A stretch of 64,000 nucleotides of DNA from Triticum aestivum (taxonomy: Eukaryota; Streptophyta; Magnoliopsida; Poales; Poaceae): positions 192,743,201 through 192,807,200 of the forward strand of contig NC_057794.1 of assembly GCF_018294505.1 (NCBI RefSeq), read 5' to 3'. Positions 20,950 to 32,890 of this stretch are shown one piece after another (within the stretch, counting starts at the first letter, position 1; every line of letters begins with the position of its first letter). Under the pieces are notes generated by a model. That model ran no database searches, was not told the DNA's origin, and saw only the letters and a program-made list of their open reading frames with translations. The position numbers were made by a program, and so were the translations under genes.

Positions 20950-21770
20950 TATGATACATCGACACATGGCGGGGCCCAACAGAGGCCCATATAGGTTAAA
21001 AAGGCCGGCCCAGTCAAAGCCCCATAGTACATACTCAATTACTAGTGGGCCAGCCCAATAACGACCTGCTTAATAAAGGCCCATTTACGGCCCGAAGCCA
21101 GATCTGGCCCGTTAATTGCTCACCGAATATTTGGGCCCAATTACAGCCTAGTGACTTTTGGCCTATTAGAGACTCGATGTAGACATGGCCCCATTTCAGC
21201 CCGGTGTGACTTTCGGCCTGGGAATGGCCCGTGCTGACCATGGGCCATATATGGTCCGATGCGACATCGGGCCCACTAATGCCCCGTGATAAAGGTGGCA
21301 ACAGTTAAACCCAATGTGACTTTGGGCCTGTCGCGTAATTCGGTCTGTTGATGTCTGTACTAAGCTTTCGGCCTCTTAAAGGCCCATGATATCAGTGGGC
21401 CAACTAAGGCCCGAGATATGTTTCGGCCTGGTAACTGCCCGTGATATAACTGGGCCCAAAAAGGCCCGGTCTACATTTCAGCCTCCTGAAAGCCCGTCGA
21501 TGACTAGTGAAAATTGAGGCCCAATATGCATTTCGGCCTGCTAAGGACCATGTTTTCATCTGGGCCGTAACTGGCCGGTACAATATTTAGCCTGTTAATG
21601 GCCCAACGCTACCTGGGCCAAACTAAGCGTTGGGTCCACAAAAGGCCCAACTAAAATATAGGCCAGTGTAAGTTGTGGGCCTCGCGCAAAATGTGAAGGC
21701 CCAAATCATTTGGGCCCAAGAAAGATGCAGGCCGGCCTAATTGTGGCCCGCTAAAATAAAGAAATTACGG
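20950..21770. repeat. GGCC-rich degenerate subterminal repeats
   Basis: Short units containing a GGCCC/GGGCC pair and a phrase like TTTCGGCCTG recur roughly every 50-60 bases (for example near 21206, 21320, 21367, 21420, 21472, 21530 and 21585). Such arrays are typical binding-site clusters next to CACTA ends; binding here is inference. Confidence 0.65.
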
Positions 21771-22984
21771 CATAGTAACTAAGAATAAACCTACACTATA
21801 CAATAAAGGATTTTTGGTATATTACATCCACTGGGCATCGAAGTTCTCCACCAGTGATCATAAAGCGCAACGAAGAAGCAGATTACAAAAACTGGGCACC
21901 ATTGCAGCGTAACAAAATAATACTGAACCGAGACCAGTTCCAAGACAGTTCAAGAAAGGTTAGCCTTGCACGAGAACTATTGCGCAAGCTGCTGAGCAAG
22001 GCAGTGACACCATCCTAGCATGTCGGTCATAACTTCCAGGAGTAGTTGTTTAGCGATGAGGTTCTCATTGGTGTTCTCTGCAATCTTTCTTAGAGATAGG
22101 ACTTCAAGTCGAAGTTGAGTTGAAGAATGCCTTTCTGCTAGAACTTGGGACTGAAGAAGTCGAACTGATTCAGACAACGAATTCTGTGAGCTTGTCTCAC
22201 TGCTGGTCTCAAGTAACTTGAACACTACATCAAGACAAGACTTTGGGGTTGTCTCGCTATATTCAAGATGTTTTGCCTTCTTTGCTGCAATATATGTTGG
22301 GTTTTCTCACAGCCTTCAGCAAACTTGTGCATGCCATCAGGCATATCACCCTGAAACAAAGCAGAGAGATGACAGGTTTTGCACGTGTATAAACAAAGAT
22401 GATAACTGTGCTATCAATTCAATCCAATTTCAAATTAGAAAATAAAGAGTAAGTTCAAATTTCAATAGCATAATTTGGCATTGTTCATAATGCGGGGAGC
22501 TTCACTACACTACTTGATTACCATGTCAACATAACAAGCATAGATGAAGGGCAAATAAAATCATTGTATCTATTTTGGTAAATGTGCATGGCATGTTGTT
22601 CATATCATCAGCCACATCAGTAAGATAAAACAGGAGATGACAAGGTGCAAACGTGGGCTGCTTCACCACACACTGGATTATAGATCCACAAAAACAAGCA
22701 TACATATAGAGAGTATTGAGTTATGTGCATGGTATGAATAAGGAATTTGGTTTTACAAGTAAACCTTAGAACTTACGGTTCTTGCGAACATGAATTTTGG
22801 TAGAAACAGCAAACTAAACAGCAGTAAATGATAGGGAGTATGAGCAAATTAAATAGTAGTTGAGGATAAAGGCTTTAGAAGGACTGACTTACATTAACAG
22901 TTAATACCGGCTTTATAATGCCCTTCTCCATGTCAAGGGAAGGATAACTCAAGAATTTCAGCACAAAATCTTCTTCATAAGCAT

Positions 22985-23600
22985 TGCCTGTACTCTACAT
23001 TTTGTAGAGAGTAATTATAGATATGATAATACTCGAGGGGATAGAGGATAATGAAGATAAGATGCAGAAGGATGCTACATAATGAACGACCAATCCCTGG
23101 AAGTACAAGCGTCACATGACAAAATGTACTGACAAGAGCAATGGGCTACCCTTCTGCACTAGCATTGTCTGTGTATTCTACTTTTTGGTAAGATTAAATA
23201 TAGATCTGATCTTTTTTAGTAAATGCTGGGTGAGGGAGATAAGATGCAGAATGCTACACAATGAACTAATCCTTCTTCCCATAATACAAGAGTATTTTGA
23301 ACACTAGTGTATTGTACAAAACATTCTTATATTATGGGACGGAGGGAGTAGCTGTTAATGTAAGTACAGTGATAGACGACGTTCGGTCCTTACAAGAGGA
23401 CTGCAGAGGTAAACCTCTTGAAAAGCATTGGGTTGATTCTAAATTTATGTAATAGTCCATACGGATCTGATAATGTCCACCAAATGGACGATAACGAGGC
23501 TAACATGTACAGTAATGCTACATAATCAAACAGCTATGAAAGTAAGTATGGTCATACAGGGCAAGAGGTACTCACAAGAGCAATGCAGTGTGTAGTATAG
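22985..23600. repeat. Three tandem units of about 181 bp in an intron of gene A
   Basis: GCTACATAATGAAC-like landmarks stand near 23072, 23253 and 23517. The spacing is 181 and 264, and 264 minus the 82 bp of the MITE plus TA is 182. Units share a TCTGATAAT-like block and end in ACAAGAGCAATG (near 23132 and 23573). Confidence 0.7.
23269..23348. mobile_element. Stowaway MITE (about 80 bp)
   Basis: The right end, reverse-complemented, is CTCCCTCCGTCCCATAATAT, the classic Triticeae Stowaway terminus. The left end is a decayed match (ATCCTTCTTCCCATAATACA). TA flanks stand at 23267-23268 and 23349-23350. The surrounding 181-bp repeat units lack it, giving a near empty site. Confidence 0.88.
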
Positions 23601-25089
23601 TTGCGAGATTCTGTGGTCCCTTGAGAATGAATGTTCTTCTACTAACAGTTTTCGTACAAGTGAGACGTTAAGGCAAATGCAGAGATGTAGTTCAAATTGT
23701 GATGTGATATCATAGGCAGTACCTTACGCTGGAGCCGAGACCAATGTGTAACAAGATTATTCCAGTCACCGTCGGATAAATGCAGCACCAGAGACTTCAC
23801 AGAAATTTCGTTTAGAGGCTTGCCATCGAAGTGTGCTTGCCTCAGGTAGGAACGATACTTCATCAATGATTGCTTGAAAAGCGCAACCAACCCTTGCTCA
23901 TCTTCACAATCCAGTTTGGTCCTCGCCTATTTAAAAGCATGAAATCTTGTGTCTTCTGTCAACAGAAACATATGCAGTAATGACCATGAATAACATTAGT
24001 ACATTACTTACGCGTAAGTTGCGGAGGAAGACTGGAAATTGTTCTGTGTCTGCTGTATAATCTTTCCATGAAGGAAACATGCGCACAAAGTTCCTGACAA
24101 TAATATAATCTTCATCTTGTAAATTGGGAAGAAATGGAGCAGGGGTCCTATTTGCTGCAATTGGGGCTCTCTCTGGTTCGAAAAGGGATTTGGCAACTGG
24201 GTTTGGTGTACTCTTTGTTGGAATGGGGGCTTCGTGTGGTAGAGCTGGTGCTATGTCAACTGGCATAATCATACTGTTTGCTGCAGCTGAGGTCTGCTGA
24301 GTTGGGGCATTAGAAATGACCAGTGTAGTAGGGCTAGAGTCTGCAAGAGTTGGGGTGTTTTGTGGGTCAGGTGATATTGCAACTACACCTAATGGGCTAT
24401 TTGATTTATCAAGTGCCACTACCTTTTCGAAATACTTTGCTTGTGCTCCTCCACGCTCAACAATTGCCCTCTTCCTTTTGAACGTCTGATACACAAGAAC
24501 AACATTTGAATGGATAAATATGGTATGATGACAGATGGAATATGTACTGAAAATGGATAGGCATGGTGTATTCACATACACTATGTGTAAACTAAGCTAA
24601 TGGGAGTTCAACAAAGTAGAAGCAATGCAAAGCATCAGTTGCAAGATATGTGCGACCAATATAACCTTGGAAAGTTAGAGAAAGCACCTTGATAGGTGAA
24701 TAAGATATGGTATCTTCCTCTGACTCCTCCACTAGGCAGCTACATTGACTTAGGTCTCCCTCTAGCTCAGAATCACTGTTAGGATCATATTCTGAGCATG
24801 AATCTGTAGGTGGAGAGCGTTTGCATTGCATTGCATCCAGACTTGATTTCAGTCCCTTAATGCCAAGTTTGACAGCCATGGCATTGGTCTGCTTTATTCT
24901 TTTCATGCGCACAAGCTCATAATCATTATGATGCTGTTCAGAATCCGAGATTCATGAAAACATAAAAAGTAGCCAGATTATTTATGCAATGCATTGCGGA
25001 TTCAACTCGAAGAGTGTCTCCCTATAAACCCCTGCATATTCAAAGTTCACCCCCAACTGTGCTGACCAGACCACACACAAAAATACAAA

Positions 25090-25850
25090 CCCCTTATGTC
25101 TCTGTAACAGGCAGACACACATTTCAAAACTGAAGTAGGAACATTAGAATCATATGAAATTCGTATTTGAACAAATAAACTAAGGAATTATGAGTGGCAT
25201 AATGTTTTGCTTCACAGGTGGAGTGTTGGTAGTGCGACACAAAGCAACTAGGCAGATTGTATTCCATGTTAAAGATCGAAGCCTATGTAAAAGCTGCAAA
25301 TGACACTTTCTTTCTATACAATGCAGTGTTCATTGCCCACACAAGATGAAAGAGATCACATAGAGAAATACTATTCAGTCATGTCTATGGTCCTCCCTAT
25401 AAGAATATTGACAACAAATATGACAAGGCAAGCATAGATGTAGTGAATCAATCATTTACTTGTGAGCTTACTAGGACAAGTTTGCAGAATTGTAACTGCA
25501 AAAAGAGACCGTCCAAAATCCTTCTAGAGTCATGTCGTCTGCGGACGGCAAGTCGCCAGCGAGGCAGGTGGCTGGGGGCGAGTGGAGATCGGAAGCGCGC
25601 AGCAGAACATAGGGGAATCGGGGCCTGGGATGAACCAAAATCCCAGGGTGGGCCGGCCCATCTTGGGCACCCTGTAGAGATACACACCCGAATGGCGAAC
25701 ATACATTTTCGAAACTAATTTAGGAGCATTTAGCTGACCAATTAAACAACTCTATTTTAATAATATCGGATTCGTATTTGAACAACTAAGCTTGTTTAGC
25801 TTGATGGGTGGAGCAGTGCTATTATGACACAGAGCACGTATTCTGATCTT
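25090..25850. repeat. Diverged direct duplication (about 180 bp, copies about 580 bp apart)
   Basis: 25110-25260 and 25690-25845 share the ordered blocks AAACT..A..TAGGA.CATT, ATTCGTATTTGAACAA, GCTT....GGTGGAG and ACACA.AGCA. The first block in the second copy is separated by about 25 extra bases. No gene is seen between them. Confidence 0.5.
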
Positions 25851-26499
25851 ATAGTGATCATAAAAGGGGGAAACTCTAAGCATATATTTTTTTAGCAAAA
25901 GAGGGTTTCCCCTCTGATTTCTATTAAATAAACCACCACGAAACCAACATGATCAATTAAATCGTATTATGACTTTGTCATGGCAGATTTGAAGCTGCAA
26001 ACGGGAGAATTGATATTTAGCAGCCATTGTTTGCTTCGAACTAAGAACTAAATTCTAAGAGATGAAAAGAAAGTAGAGTAACCAAGTTGAGATCTATTTT
26101 CTGGTTGAGATCAAAAGGTTGAGGAGATATGAAGTACCACCTCTCTTGCGATGTCGTGTAGGCATCGGGGGTGCGATGGCTATTGGTGGCGTTGAAGCAG
26201 ATCTGCGATGGTAGACGGGTGCATCGGGGGATAAGTCCTGTTGCGATGGAAGAGAAGGTCGTGTGAGCGGCCCCGCCAAAGAGGATGATGATGCCGATGA
26301 AGCGAGAGGACGTGATGCAGGGCTCTTGGTTCATCGCCGTGAATGAGAAATGTCCATCTCTAGCATTGGACGATGTGGTCTTGGTAGGCGCTCCGACATG
26401 GTGGAGGATGGTGGCGATGCATGTGGTGGAGGATGGCGGGGATGGATGGGGTGGAGGACGACGACGATGGATGGGGTGGTTGGTGTGGGGATGGGGTGG

Positions 26500-27030
26500 C
26501 TGGTGTGGGGATGGTGTTCTAGAGCGGACGGTGTATGAATGGGAAAATGGAGGGAGAGGTACGGGGAACCATGTTTTTGGGATGCACCTGTCTGAAATAT
26601 GGGAAAGTTACGAACTTATCCCCAGTTTAAAATTTGGACGTCTCATCGGTTGGGGATATGACGGTAATCTCGCATCTCGCCAATATTTGCCCAGAGCGAT
26701 TTCGGGCGAGGAGAGGGTGGTTGGCGCCCATGGTTGGCGCCCATGGTGTATGAACAGGGCTGACAGGTAGGGCGGTTGTGTCACGTCTGAGTGAAGTTAC
26801 AAACCTGCACCTATTGAAAATATTTGCCTACATCGATTTCGGCCGAGTCGAGTTTGTTTTGCCACCCACCGTGTATGAATGGGGAAATGGAGGGAGAAAC
26901 AAAGGTCTTTCGGACGAGCTTGAATCAAATGTGTTTTGCCGCCCATGTTTGGCGCCCACCGTGTCAGAATGGGCTCAGAGGCGGTTATGTCACGTCTAAT
27001 TGAAGTTACTAACCTACCCCTATTTAGAGC
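26500..27030. repeat. Degenerate tandem repeat, about 200 bp unit
   Basis: Shared landmarks recur: GTGTATGAATGGG.AAATGGAGGGAGA near 26527 and 26870; TTGGCGCCCA near 26719, 26733 and 26949; GTCACGTCT..TTGAAGTTAC near 26783 and 26988. The block stands upstream of gene A, where a promoter would be, or may be subterminal sequence of a DNA transposon. Confidence 0.6.
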
Positions 27031-27089
27031 AGTGGAAATTGGGCCAGGGATTTTCCATGTAATGGGTAGACAGTAATTTCTATCTCCCA

Positions 27090-27880
27090 AACACTTGGCT
27101 TCGGGCAGCCGACGTGGGAGTGGACATTTTGCCGCTTCTTTTGAATTTTGGGACGATAAACATCCATGTTTACCCTGGCAACTAAATTCGAATCCATTTT
27201 GTATTCCTATACGAATCTTTATAAATCATTCTATGTGTTTTTATATATATTCAAAAGGACGACAAAGATCTATTCCACTGTCATATATGAATATGATTTA
27301 CAAATGTTGGTACTCAACTTCAGAAGCTAGAATCCAGTTCAAGGTGAATTTGAATATTTGGAACACTTCATGTCCAACTCAAATGTCACAAGCAGCATAA
27401 TGTGTACTCCCATTTAGATATGTACACAAGCGATGTATCAAGATTCAAACATCGATTCAATCAACCAAGAATGTATAGAACTAGCAGACATATAAACACT
27501 TATAGAGTATATGGATCAATAATATCAACTAACATACATAAGCTAGGCCACTGTACTTTTTTTTGCTACAACATCATCCTTTTTTTAGCCAAGCTACTAC
27601 ATCATCTTGGCCCTTTCCGATGCGTGCCACTTATGGTCCATCTATACTACTATTATTGCTGAATGCACATTCAGCCTGATTGGCATATTTGTAGGTCTGG
27701 CACAGCAAATCAAAATGAAATGTCTCCGAGTCTTATCAATTAATACAGACTTGCGCTCAAATAAAATTACAAACCCAAAAAAACAATTATTACATGATCT
27801 CTAAAACAAATGGTTTGATTGATTACATGAACAAACAACACAAAGGTTATTCAACGATGGAAAGAACAATTCACCTATGA
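27090..27880. other. AT-rich stretch without a supported gene
   Basis: This lies between the two gene remnants. The sequence is AT-rich with short chance frames. I see no repeat ends or coding pattern. Confidence 0.5.
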
Positions 27881-28954
27881 TTTACCAAGTGGGATTTAAT
27901 TTCCTTTTTTCCTTCAGGACCTTAACAAGGTGGTCAGTCTCAGCTTGCTTCCTTTTGAAATCCACCAAATATTTAATGGTTGTCTTGAGTACTGCTTGTG
28001 ATTGTGTTGTTTGCTTCCTCAACATGTCAACTTCATCTCTAAGTGCAGAAGCAGAATCTCTTTCAACCACTAGTTTAGCCTCTAGAGCATCAGCAATTGG
28101 AAATTCATAATGCACGATTGGGCTAGTGCCACTGTTGTGGAATGATATAACGTCCATGGGGACCTCGCTATTTGATCTTGGGCTAACCTGTTTTGCCATT
28201 AAAGTTCCGATTGGATTTAGAAAAGCTGAAGTTAGCAAAACATCTCAACTAGGAGTTATAACAGCAAACTAGTTAAACAAACAAGGAACTAAAGAGTTTC
28301 AATTGGAAGCTGAAAAGTAGTTTTTAACATCATTGTAACCCGTTGTTGCAGCAACAAAGTAGTTAAACAAACATGTAGCTATTTAAGTTCAGGAAAACAG
28401 GTAATTCTTAACAATAAGTATCAAACACACAGATAGGAACAGTCTATAATAGGATTAAACTGTGGCATTATGTAATTAGTAGCAAACTAAATTAATCCAA
28501 GCAACGTAATTGCTAACTAAAATTTCGAGAAGCAGGTAACTGAACTTACGCTAGTTCTTTGTACAGGACACACTGCAACTTATTTTTCGCTTACAAGATT
28601 GTACGAAGGAGTCCATGGCATCAATTTGTCGGATACGCAGTCCCAATACTTCTTTCTTCCCAGGCTGCATTGGTACGTCGAATGGTTAATCTGGTAAGAT
28701 GGTGTGTCCTTGATATGTTATATGAGGACGTGTAGTCAGACTAGTTGTAGCCACACACATCACACTGGCTTTTACTGTATATTTCATGTGATTACTTTTG
28801 GCATATCGAGATCTAAGCAATCTACAATAGGATTAAAAGACTGGAATCCTTCACATTATTGGCGAACTCAGTTCATAGAAACAAGCATTTCAACCATTCT
28901 GTGGGTAAATCAAAAGCGCCACTAGAATATTTTGCACTACCCCAATCATACACG

Positions 28955-30327
28955 CAAAAAGGGGCGACGCCACCATAGAGGCTGGTATGGGCGGCCGCCT
29001 CGGGTGGCTGGAAAGTGTGCACCTAGTTTGAGTCGTCCAGGTTTGCCCAGTCTAGTTTTGTTCGTCCCAACGCATGAGGAGGCAATGTAAAAAATGAAGA
29101 AAAATGTCTCAATTTGGATGGGCCAATAACATAAGTGCAAGGCAGGCCCTATAGCAGGCTCGTGGCCCAAACGAGCGCCTCCGATATCAATCGACAGCAG
29201 GAAAAATTCCAATTCATTCGCTCCAGCTTCCAGTCTGGTTTGCTCCTAACCTAGCTGTCGCTGGACAGAACGACACAACACTTCCTCGCACCCTCGTTGG
29301 AGGGCGGTCGCCGGGCTTGAAGCGAACGGAAGGACAAGAAGATGAAGATCCAACCCTGGGTGTAGCCTGCGTGGGAGGAAGCAGCGGCAACATGGGCATG
29401 GAATTCAGTTGCCCAAACGGACTGTCACAACTTGCAAGAGTAGCATGCGCAACTAGCAGGTACATCACATGCCTGATTATATCTAATTCAACTCTTCAAT
29501 TTTTGGCCAATAGTTAAACCTGACGGTGTTGTAAAACTGTTTGTATGTAGGGAATCTATGACAAGATGAAACCAATTTCTACTTATTTTATAACTCCCCC
29601 AATCAATACTGAAGTGACTAAATCTGATGTATCTAATCAAGTTTCCGGTGCAAACATCCAATCTCATGTTGTTCTTAAGCCTGAAGTGTCTAATGAACAG
29701 ACTGCTAATGAAGGATTTGGTGCAAACATTTTACATGCTCCTCGTAATGAACATATAATGTCTAATGAGGGATCTAATGCAAGCATTTTGCAAGCTCCCA
29801 TTGAAGGATTTAGTGTCTAATGATGATCTACTATGTTGAGAGAGACATAGAGATTTGCAGGCATTGATGACAAGCAAATTATAGTGCATTTCTATGGCTT
29901 GAGGAAATGTCGAGGCCATCTACTAGAAAGTCCCCGTATCATGACAACGTATCATAAATACTTTTCTAATGTGTTGTTTCAAACTATTGGCATCTTGTGT
30001 AGGATAGATATATTGATATGCCGTTTGTGCACTGGTTATAGGTGCAATTACACTTCGATATTTTCAGCCAGAGAACAAATAATTCAAGTAGGTACATACC
30101 ATGTTTGTAGTCCTTGTACACCATGTTACATTCTGTGTTTTTTGGTTCTTGCATCATTTAGTGTTTATAATGTGAACTACTTTGGATCATTAGCTGGTTT
30201 CAAAGTGCATATAGCTTCACATTTCTCAAGTTATGTTGATTTCCGGAGTGCAAGTGCCTTCGTATTTTTTAAGTTAAATGTTCGCCCCTGGTAACTTGAA
30301 TTCGTGGATCCGCCACTACAAAAAAAT
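28955..30327. mobile_element. Probable hAT-like element, decayed
   Basis: The right end, reverse-complemented, contains GTGGCGGATCCACGAATTCA, like the ends of many plant hAT elements. The left end contains GGGGCGACGCCACC, a weak inverted match. An 11-bp direct repeat AATCATACACG stands on both sides (28944-28954 and 30325-30335); hAT elements make 8-bp duplications, so the exact ends are uncertain by a few bases. The interior holds a coding fragment (29566-29820) and a GC-rich first part. Confidence 0.45.
29566..29820 (+). pseudogene. N-terminal fragment of a hAT-type (zinc finger MYM-like) protein
   Basis: 84 codons begin MKPISTYFIT, followed by Asn/Ser/Glu-rich sequence with an imperfect internal repeat (NEGFGANILHAP and NEGSNASILQAP, about 20 residues apart). 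The opening resembles the short N-terminus that precedes the zinc finger in plant hAT-like zf-MYM proteins. Neither the zinc finger nor the hAT dimerisation domain follows, and the frame stops after 84 codons. A possible splice acceptor TTGTATGTAG lies just upstream. It may be only an exon remnant. Confidence 0.35.
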
Positions 30328-31383
30328 CATACACGAATGCCAGTATGAATTAAATGGAATGTAGGGACTTACGCTAGATTGTTGTACAGGCTCACTTCAA
30401 CTCTTCTTGCGTTTGAGATGTTCCATGTACAAGTCCATGTTACCACTTGCTTGGATGTGCAGGCCTTGTGCTCCTTGCATCCCCCTCTGCATTTTTGACA
30501 CGACGAATGGTTGAACAAATAAGATGAATCGACCTTGTTGTTGTACCGGAGGACAGATACTTACAAGGTTATACGCAGGATGTGTACCAGATCCTATAGC
30601 ACCGTCATGCTTCGCTAAAAATGGATTTGCTTGTTTCAAATGATATCTCCAAAAGAAATAAGAGTTAAAGTCAGAGTGGCATAGGCGTGTAAGCTAAGAG
30701 AGCAGTGAAAGGATATCCAAACATCGTCGGAATAGTGCACAAGGGAGTGATGTGTGGATACCTAGTTTGGGCCGGCATTTGGGCATGCTCGCCTAGCTAG
30801 AGTGCGAGTCACTTCAGAGCTGTTGAGGGTGATGCGCTAGTGTTGGCTGGCCGCGCACGGATGTAGGTCTTGAGTGGCAGTGGAGCGCTATGATGCGGTG
30901 GACGAGACCGTTGGTGAAGCCCTAGCGGCCTCGGGGGGCAGAGGTGCGACGATGTGCTCAGTGAAGTTGCCCCGGTGAGCTGGGAGACGGCGTTGGTGAA
31001 GCGCACCTGATGCGGTTGAAGTCGGTGTCTGTGAGGCATGTCGATTGCAGCGGCCGACGTTGTCGGTGGACCACTCGGTGCGGTGGATGAGGGCGTAGAT
31101 GAGGTAGCTCCGGTAGAGTGGTGAAGCGCGACCGTCGTCTTCGTCCTCATCATCTGGCACAGAGGTGGGGAAAGAGACGAGACGAGGGGCGACTCGAACT
31201 TTGCTTGGGTTGGCGGCGAATTAGGGATTTGAGCAATCTGGGCGCGGAAAGGGATGGTGAGAAATGAGATTTTGCAGGGCTATAATTGAGGCCGCCAGAT
31301 ATTTCCATTCGAAACGTGGAAGCACAAACTTATTTTGTCGTTGTCCTTTTTTTGGGGGGGGGAGGGAGGAAGGGGGTGGGTGG

Positions 31384-31505
31384 GACGCAGCTTCGGTGCC
31401 TTAAAGGCACCTGCCTTTGGGTCACTGACATGTGGGCCGGCCACGTATTGGGCCCACATGTCATGGACACAAAGGTAGGTGCCTTAAGGCACAGAAGCAT
31501 CCGTC
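31384..31505. mobile_element. Hairpin MITE, about 122 bp
   Basis: The left arm 31384-31438 and right arm 31451-31505 are near-perfect reverse complements (GACG.A.CTTC.GTGCCTTAA.GGCACCT...GACATGTGGGCC), leaving a loop of about 12 bases. This is a typical miniature DNA transposon hairpin. No clear flanking duplication was recognised, so no superfamily is given. Confidence 0.75.
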
Positions 31506-31509
31506 TGGG

Positions 31510-32116
31510 TGGGTGGCTCGGTGCTAAGCCACCGTACGAAATACGCGACCACCACGAAACGACCATGGTGTGCCTGGTGCGCCTAAATTTGAGTGGAGAT
31601 TTGAGAATGCAAACGAATCTTCTTTCATTTGCAAATGAATCTATATGTATTAACATGCGCGTGTTTTCCTTGCAGATAATTAGTCATTCCAAACGAGATA
31701 CTATAAATTAATTAATGAGGAGTTATTTGAAAAAACGAAATGGTATCCACAGTATCCATGCTAACATGGATTAGAGTGTGTGTCACATAATTAGTTATTT
31801 GAATTAGAGTGTGTGTCACATAGCGATCTCCAATTCTAACGTGGATTTCACATTTCACTATATCCACGCTACTTTTTAATACAAATTCATATGTATATTA
31901 TGAACATCATGGTAGTGAGAAAACTTTTGGCTGGATTCAAACATATGACCTACAAAATAGCACAACAAATCGAGTCAATGTCAACTTTTCGAAACCTAGT
32001 ATGGCACGGATTCGAAATAATTACCCATATGCATGGTCCTCAGTTCAAATCTTACAATGTACACCTAATTGAAACATCGATATTAAGTCTCATACTATCT
32101 ACATTCAAATGTTGTT
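31510..32116. other. AT-rich intergenic sequence with a short direct repeat
   Basis: ATTAGAGTGTGTGTCACATA occurs twice, near 31770 and 31804. Nothing else is recognised. Confidence 0.6.
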
Positions 32117-32304
32117 NNNNNNNNNNNNNNNNNNNNNNNNNNNNNNNNNNNNNNNNNNNNNNNNNNNNNNNNNNNNNNNNNNNNNNNNNNNNNNNNNNNN
32201 NNNNNNNNNNNNNNNNNNNNNNNNNNNNNNNNNNNNNNNNNNNNNNNNNNNNNNNNNNNNNNNNNNNNNNNNNNNNNNNNNNNNNNNNNNNNNNNNNNNN
32301 NNNN
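32117..32304. other. Assembly gap (188 N)
   Basis: A run of N. Any reading frame drawn through it is meaningless. Confidence 0.99.
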
Positions 32305-32459
32305 CTACATACTTCCTATATCGGTCAATCTTCCTCTCCTAACCACCTTAGGAAGCTATCAGTTTCCAACACACATTCATTCATCCTCTCCATGTTTCGA
32401 TCTCTAACTCTCTCAACTACACAACCCCCTTGTTCCACTCTGTTACCAAATGTATTTAC

Positions 32460-32858
32460 CTCACACACCCGCCATTGCACCCCATGTTGAGCTCTCTCTC
32501 TCTCCCTCTCCCTGTCACCCTCTCGCGCTAACTACATGCATTGCCTATCTAGCCCCCAACCTCTCGTGCGCACGCATGCATGTTGTCTATCTAGGTCACT
32601 CCCTCGAGACTGTCTCACTCTTTTCTTCTGCACGGCGGGCCACACTCGCTCAATCTTGCTCTCTTTATCAGAGTCTCGTTTAACCTCGTTTTCTTTCACA
32701 CACAAATGATATATCTGCCTGTTCGGGCCTCAATCGACACACTCTATACTCTCTCACGCAGATTGTCTATCTAGGTCAGTCCATCCAAGCCGCCCCCACT
32801 CTTTCGACCTCATGGCGGGCCACGCTCGCTCAATCTCTCTCTCTCTCCCTCTCTCTCC

Positions 32859-32890
<32 letters not shown>

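Larger units (their letters stand above)
21977..24930 (-). pseudogene. CACTA-associated multi-exon gene A, Transposase_24-like (probable remnant)
   Basis: Minus-strand exon candidates are about 24912-24690 (MKRIKQTNAMAVKLGIKGL, then acidic SEYDPNSDSELEGD), 24500-24010 (KRKRAIVERGGAQAKYFEKV; Pro/Ala-rich linker; VRNFVRMFPSWKDYT), 23930-23720 (LRQAHFDGKPLNEI, then LSDGDWNNLVTHWSRLQRK) and 22360-21977. The last encodes a C-terminal Leu/Glu-rich probable coiled coil ending in QQLAQ, with a frame change near 22280. The D-W-x-x-L-V-x-x-W pattern reminds me of the plant En/Spm accessory family Transposase_24, but similarity is by memory. Introns are AT-rich with exon edges near GT/AG; I did not prove each junction. 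No DDE transposase is seen. Confidence 0.42.
27882..31160 (-). pseudogene. CACTA-associated multi-exon gene B, possible relative of gene A
   Basis: Minus-strand pieces are a GC-rich start region 31160-30890 (MPDDEDEDDGRASPLYRSYL), an exon about 30510-30372 (HIQASGNMDLYMEHLKRKKS, donor CTAGC|GTAAGT), a second similar exon about 28690-28552 (RIRQIDAMDSFVQSCKRKIS, same donor), and a last exon 28215-27882 (SPRSNSEVPMDVISF, then a Leu/Glu/Lys-rich coiled coil ending KRKLNPTW and a stop). The duplicated middle exon is split from its twin by the hAT-like element at 28955-30327. Like gene A it ends in a coiled coil and lies on the same strand, so it may be a second accessory gene of the CACTA region. 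Function not assignable. Confidence 0.35.
20543..31300. mobile_element. CACTA-like (En/Spm) transposon region, right end not located
   Basis: The left end reads CCTACAAAAAAATTACACTTCC, a degenerate form of the CACTACAAAAAAA terminus, and is followed by a foldback and by GGCC-rich subterminal repeats, a CACTA hallmark. Two minus-strand multi-exon gene remnants follow. No convincing matching right terminus (…TTTTTTTGTAGTG) was found up to the Sabrina LTR, so the right boundary given is only the end of gene-like sequence. The region may be one large element with a duplication, or two neighbouring elements. Confidence 0.4.

Noticed and set aside
30316..30328. CACTACAAAAAAA, considered as a second CACTA terminus
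   Set aside because: It overlaps the hAT-like right end and the 11-bp direct repeat, has no foldback or subterminal repeats after it, and is in the same orientation as the left end, so it cannot be the right terminus.
31891..32490. 199-codon open frame
   Set aside because: It crosses 188 N and CT-rich repeats; it has no coding content.
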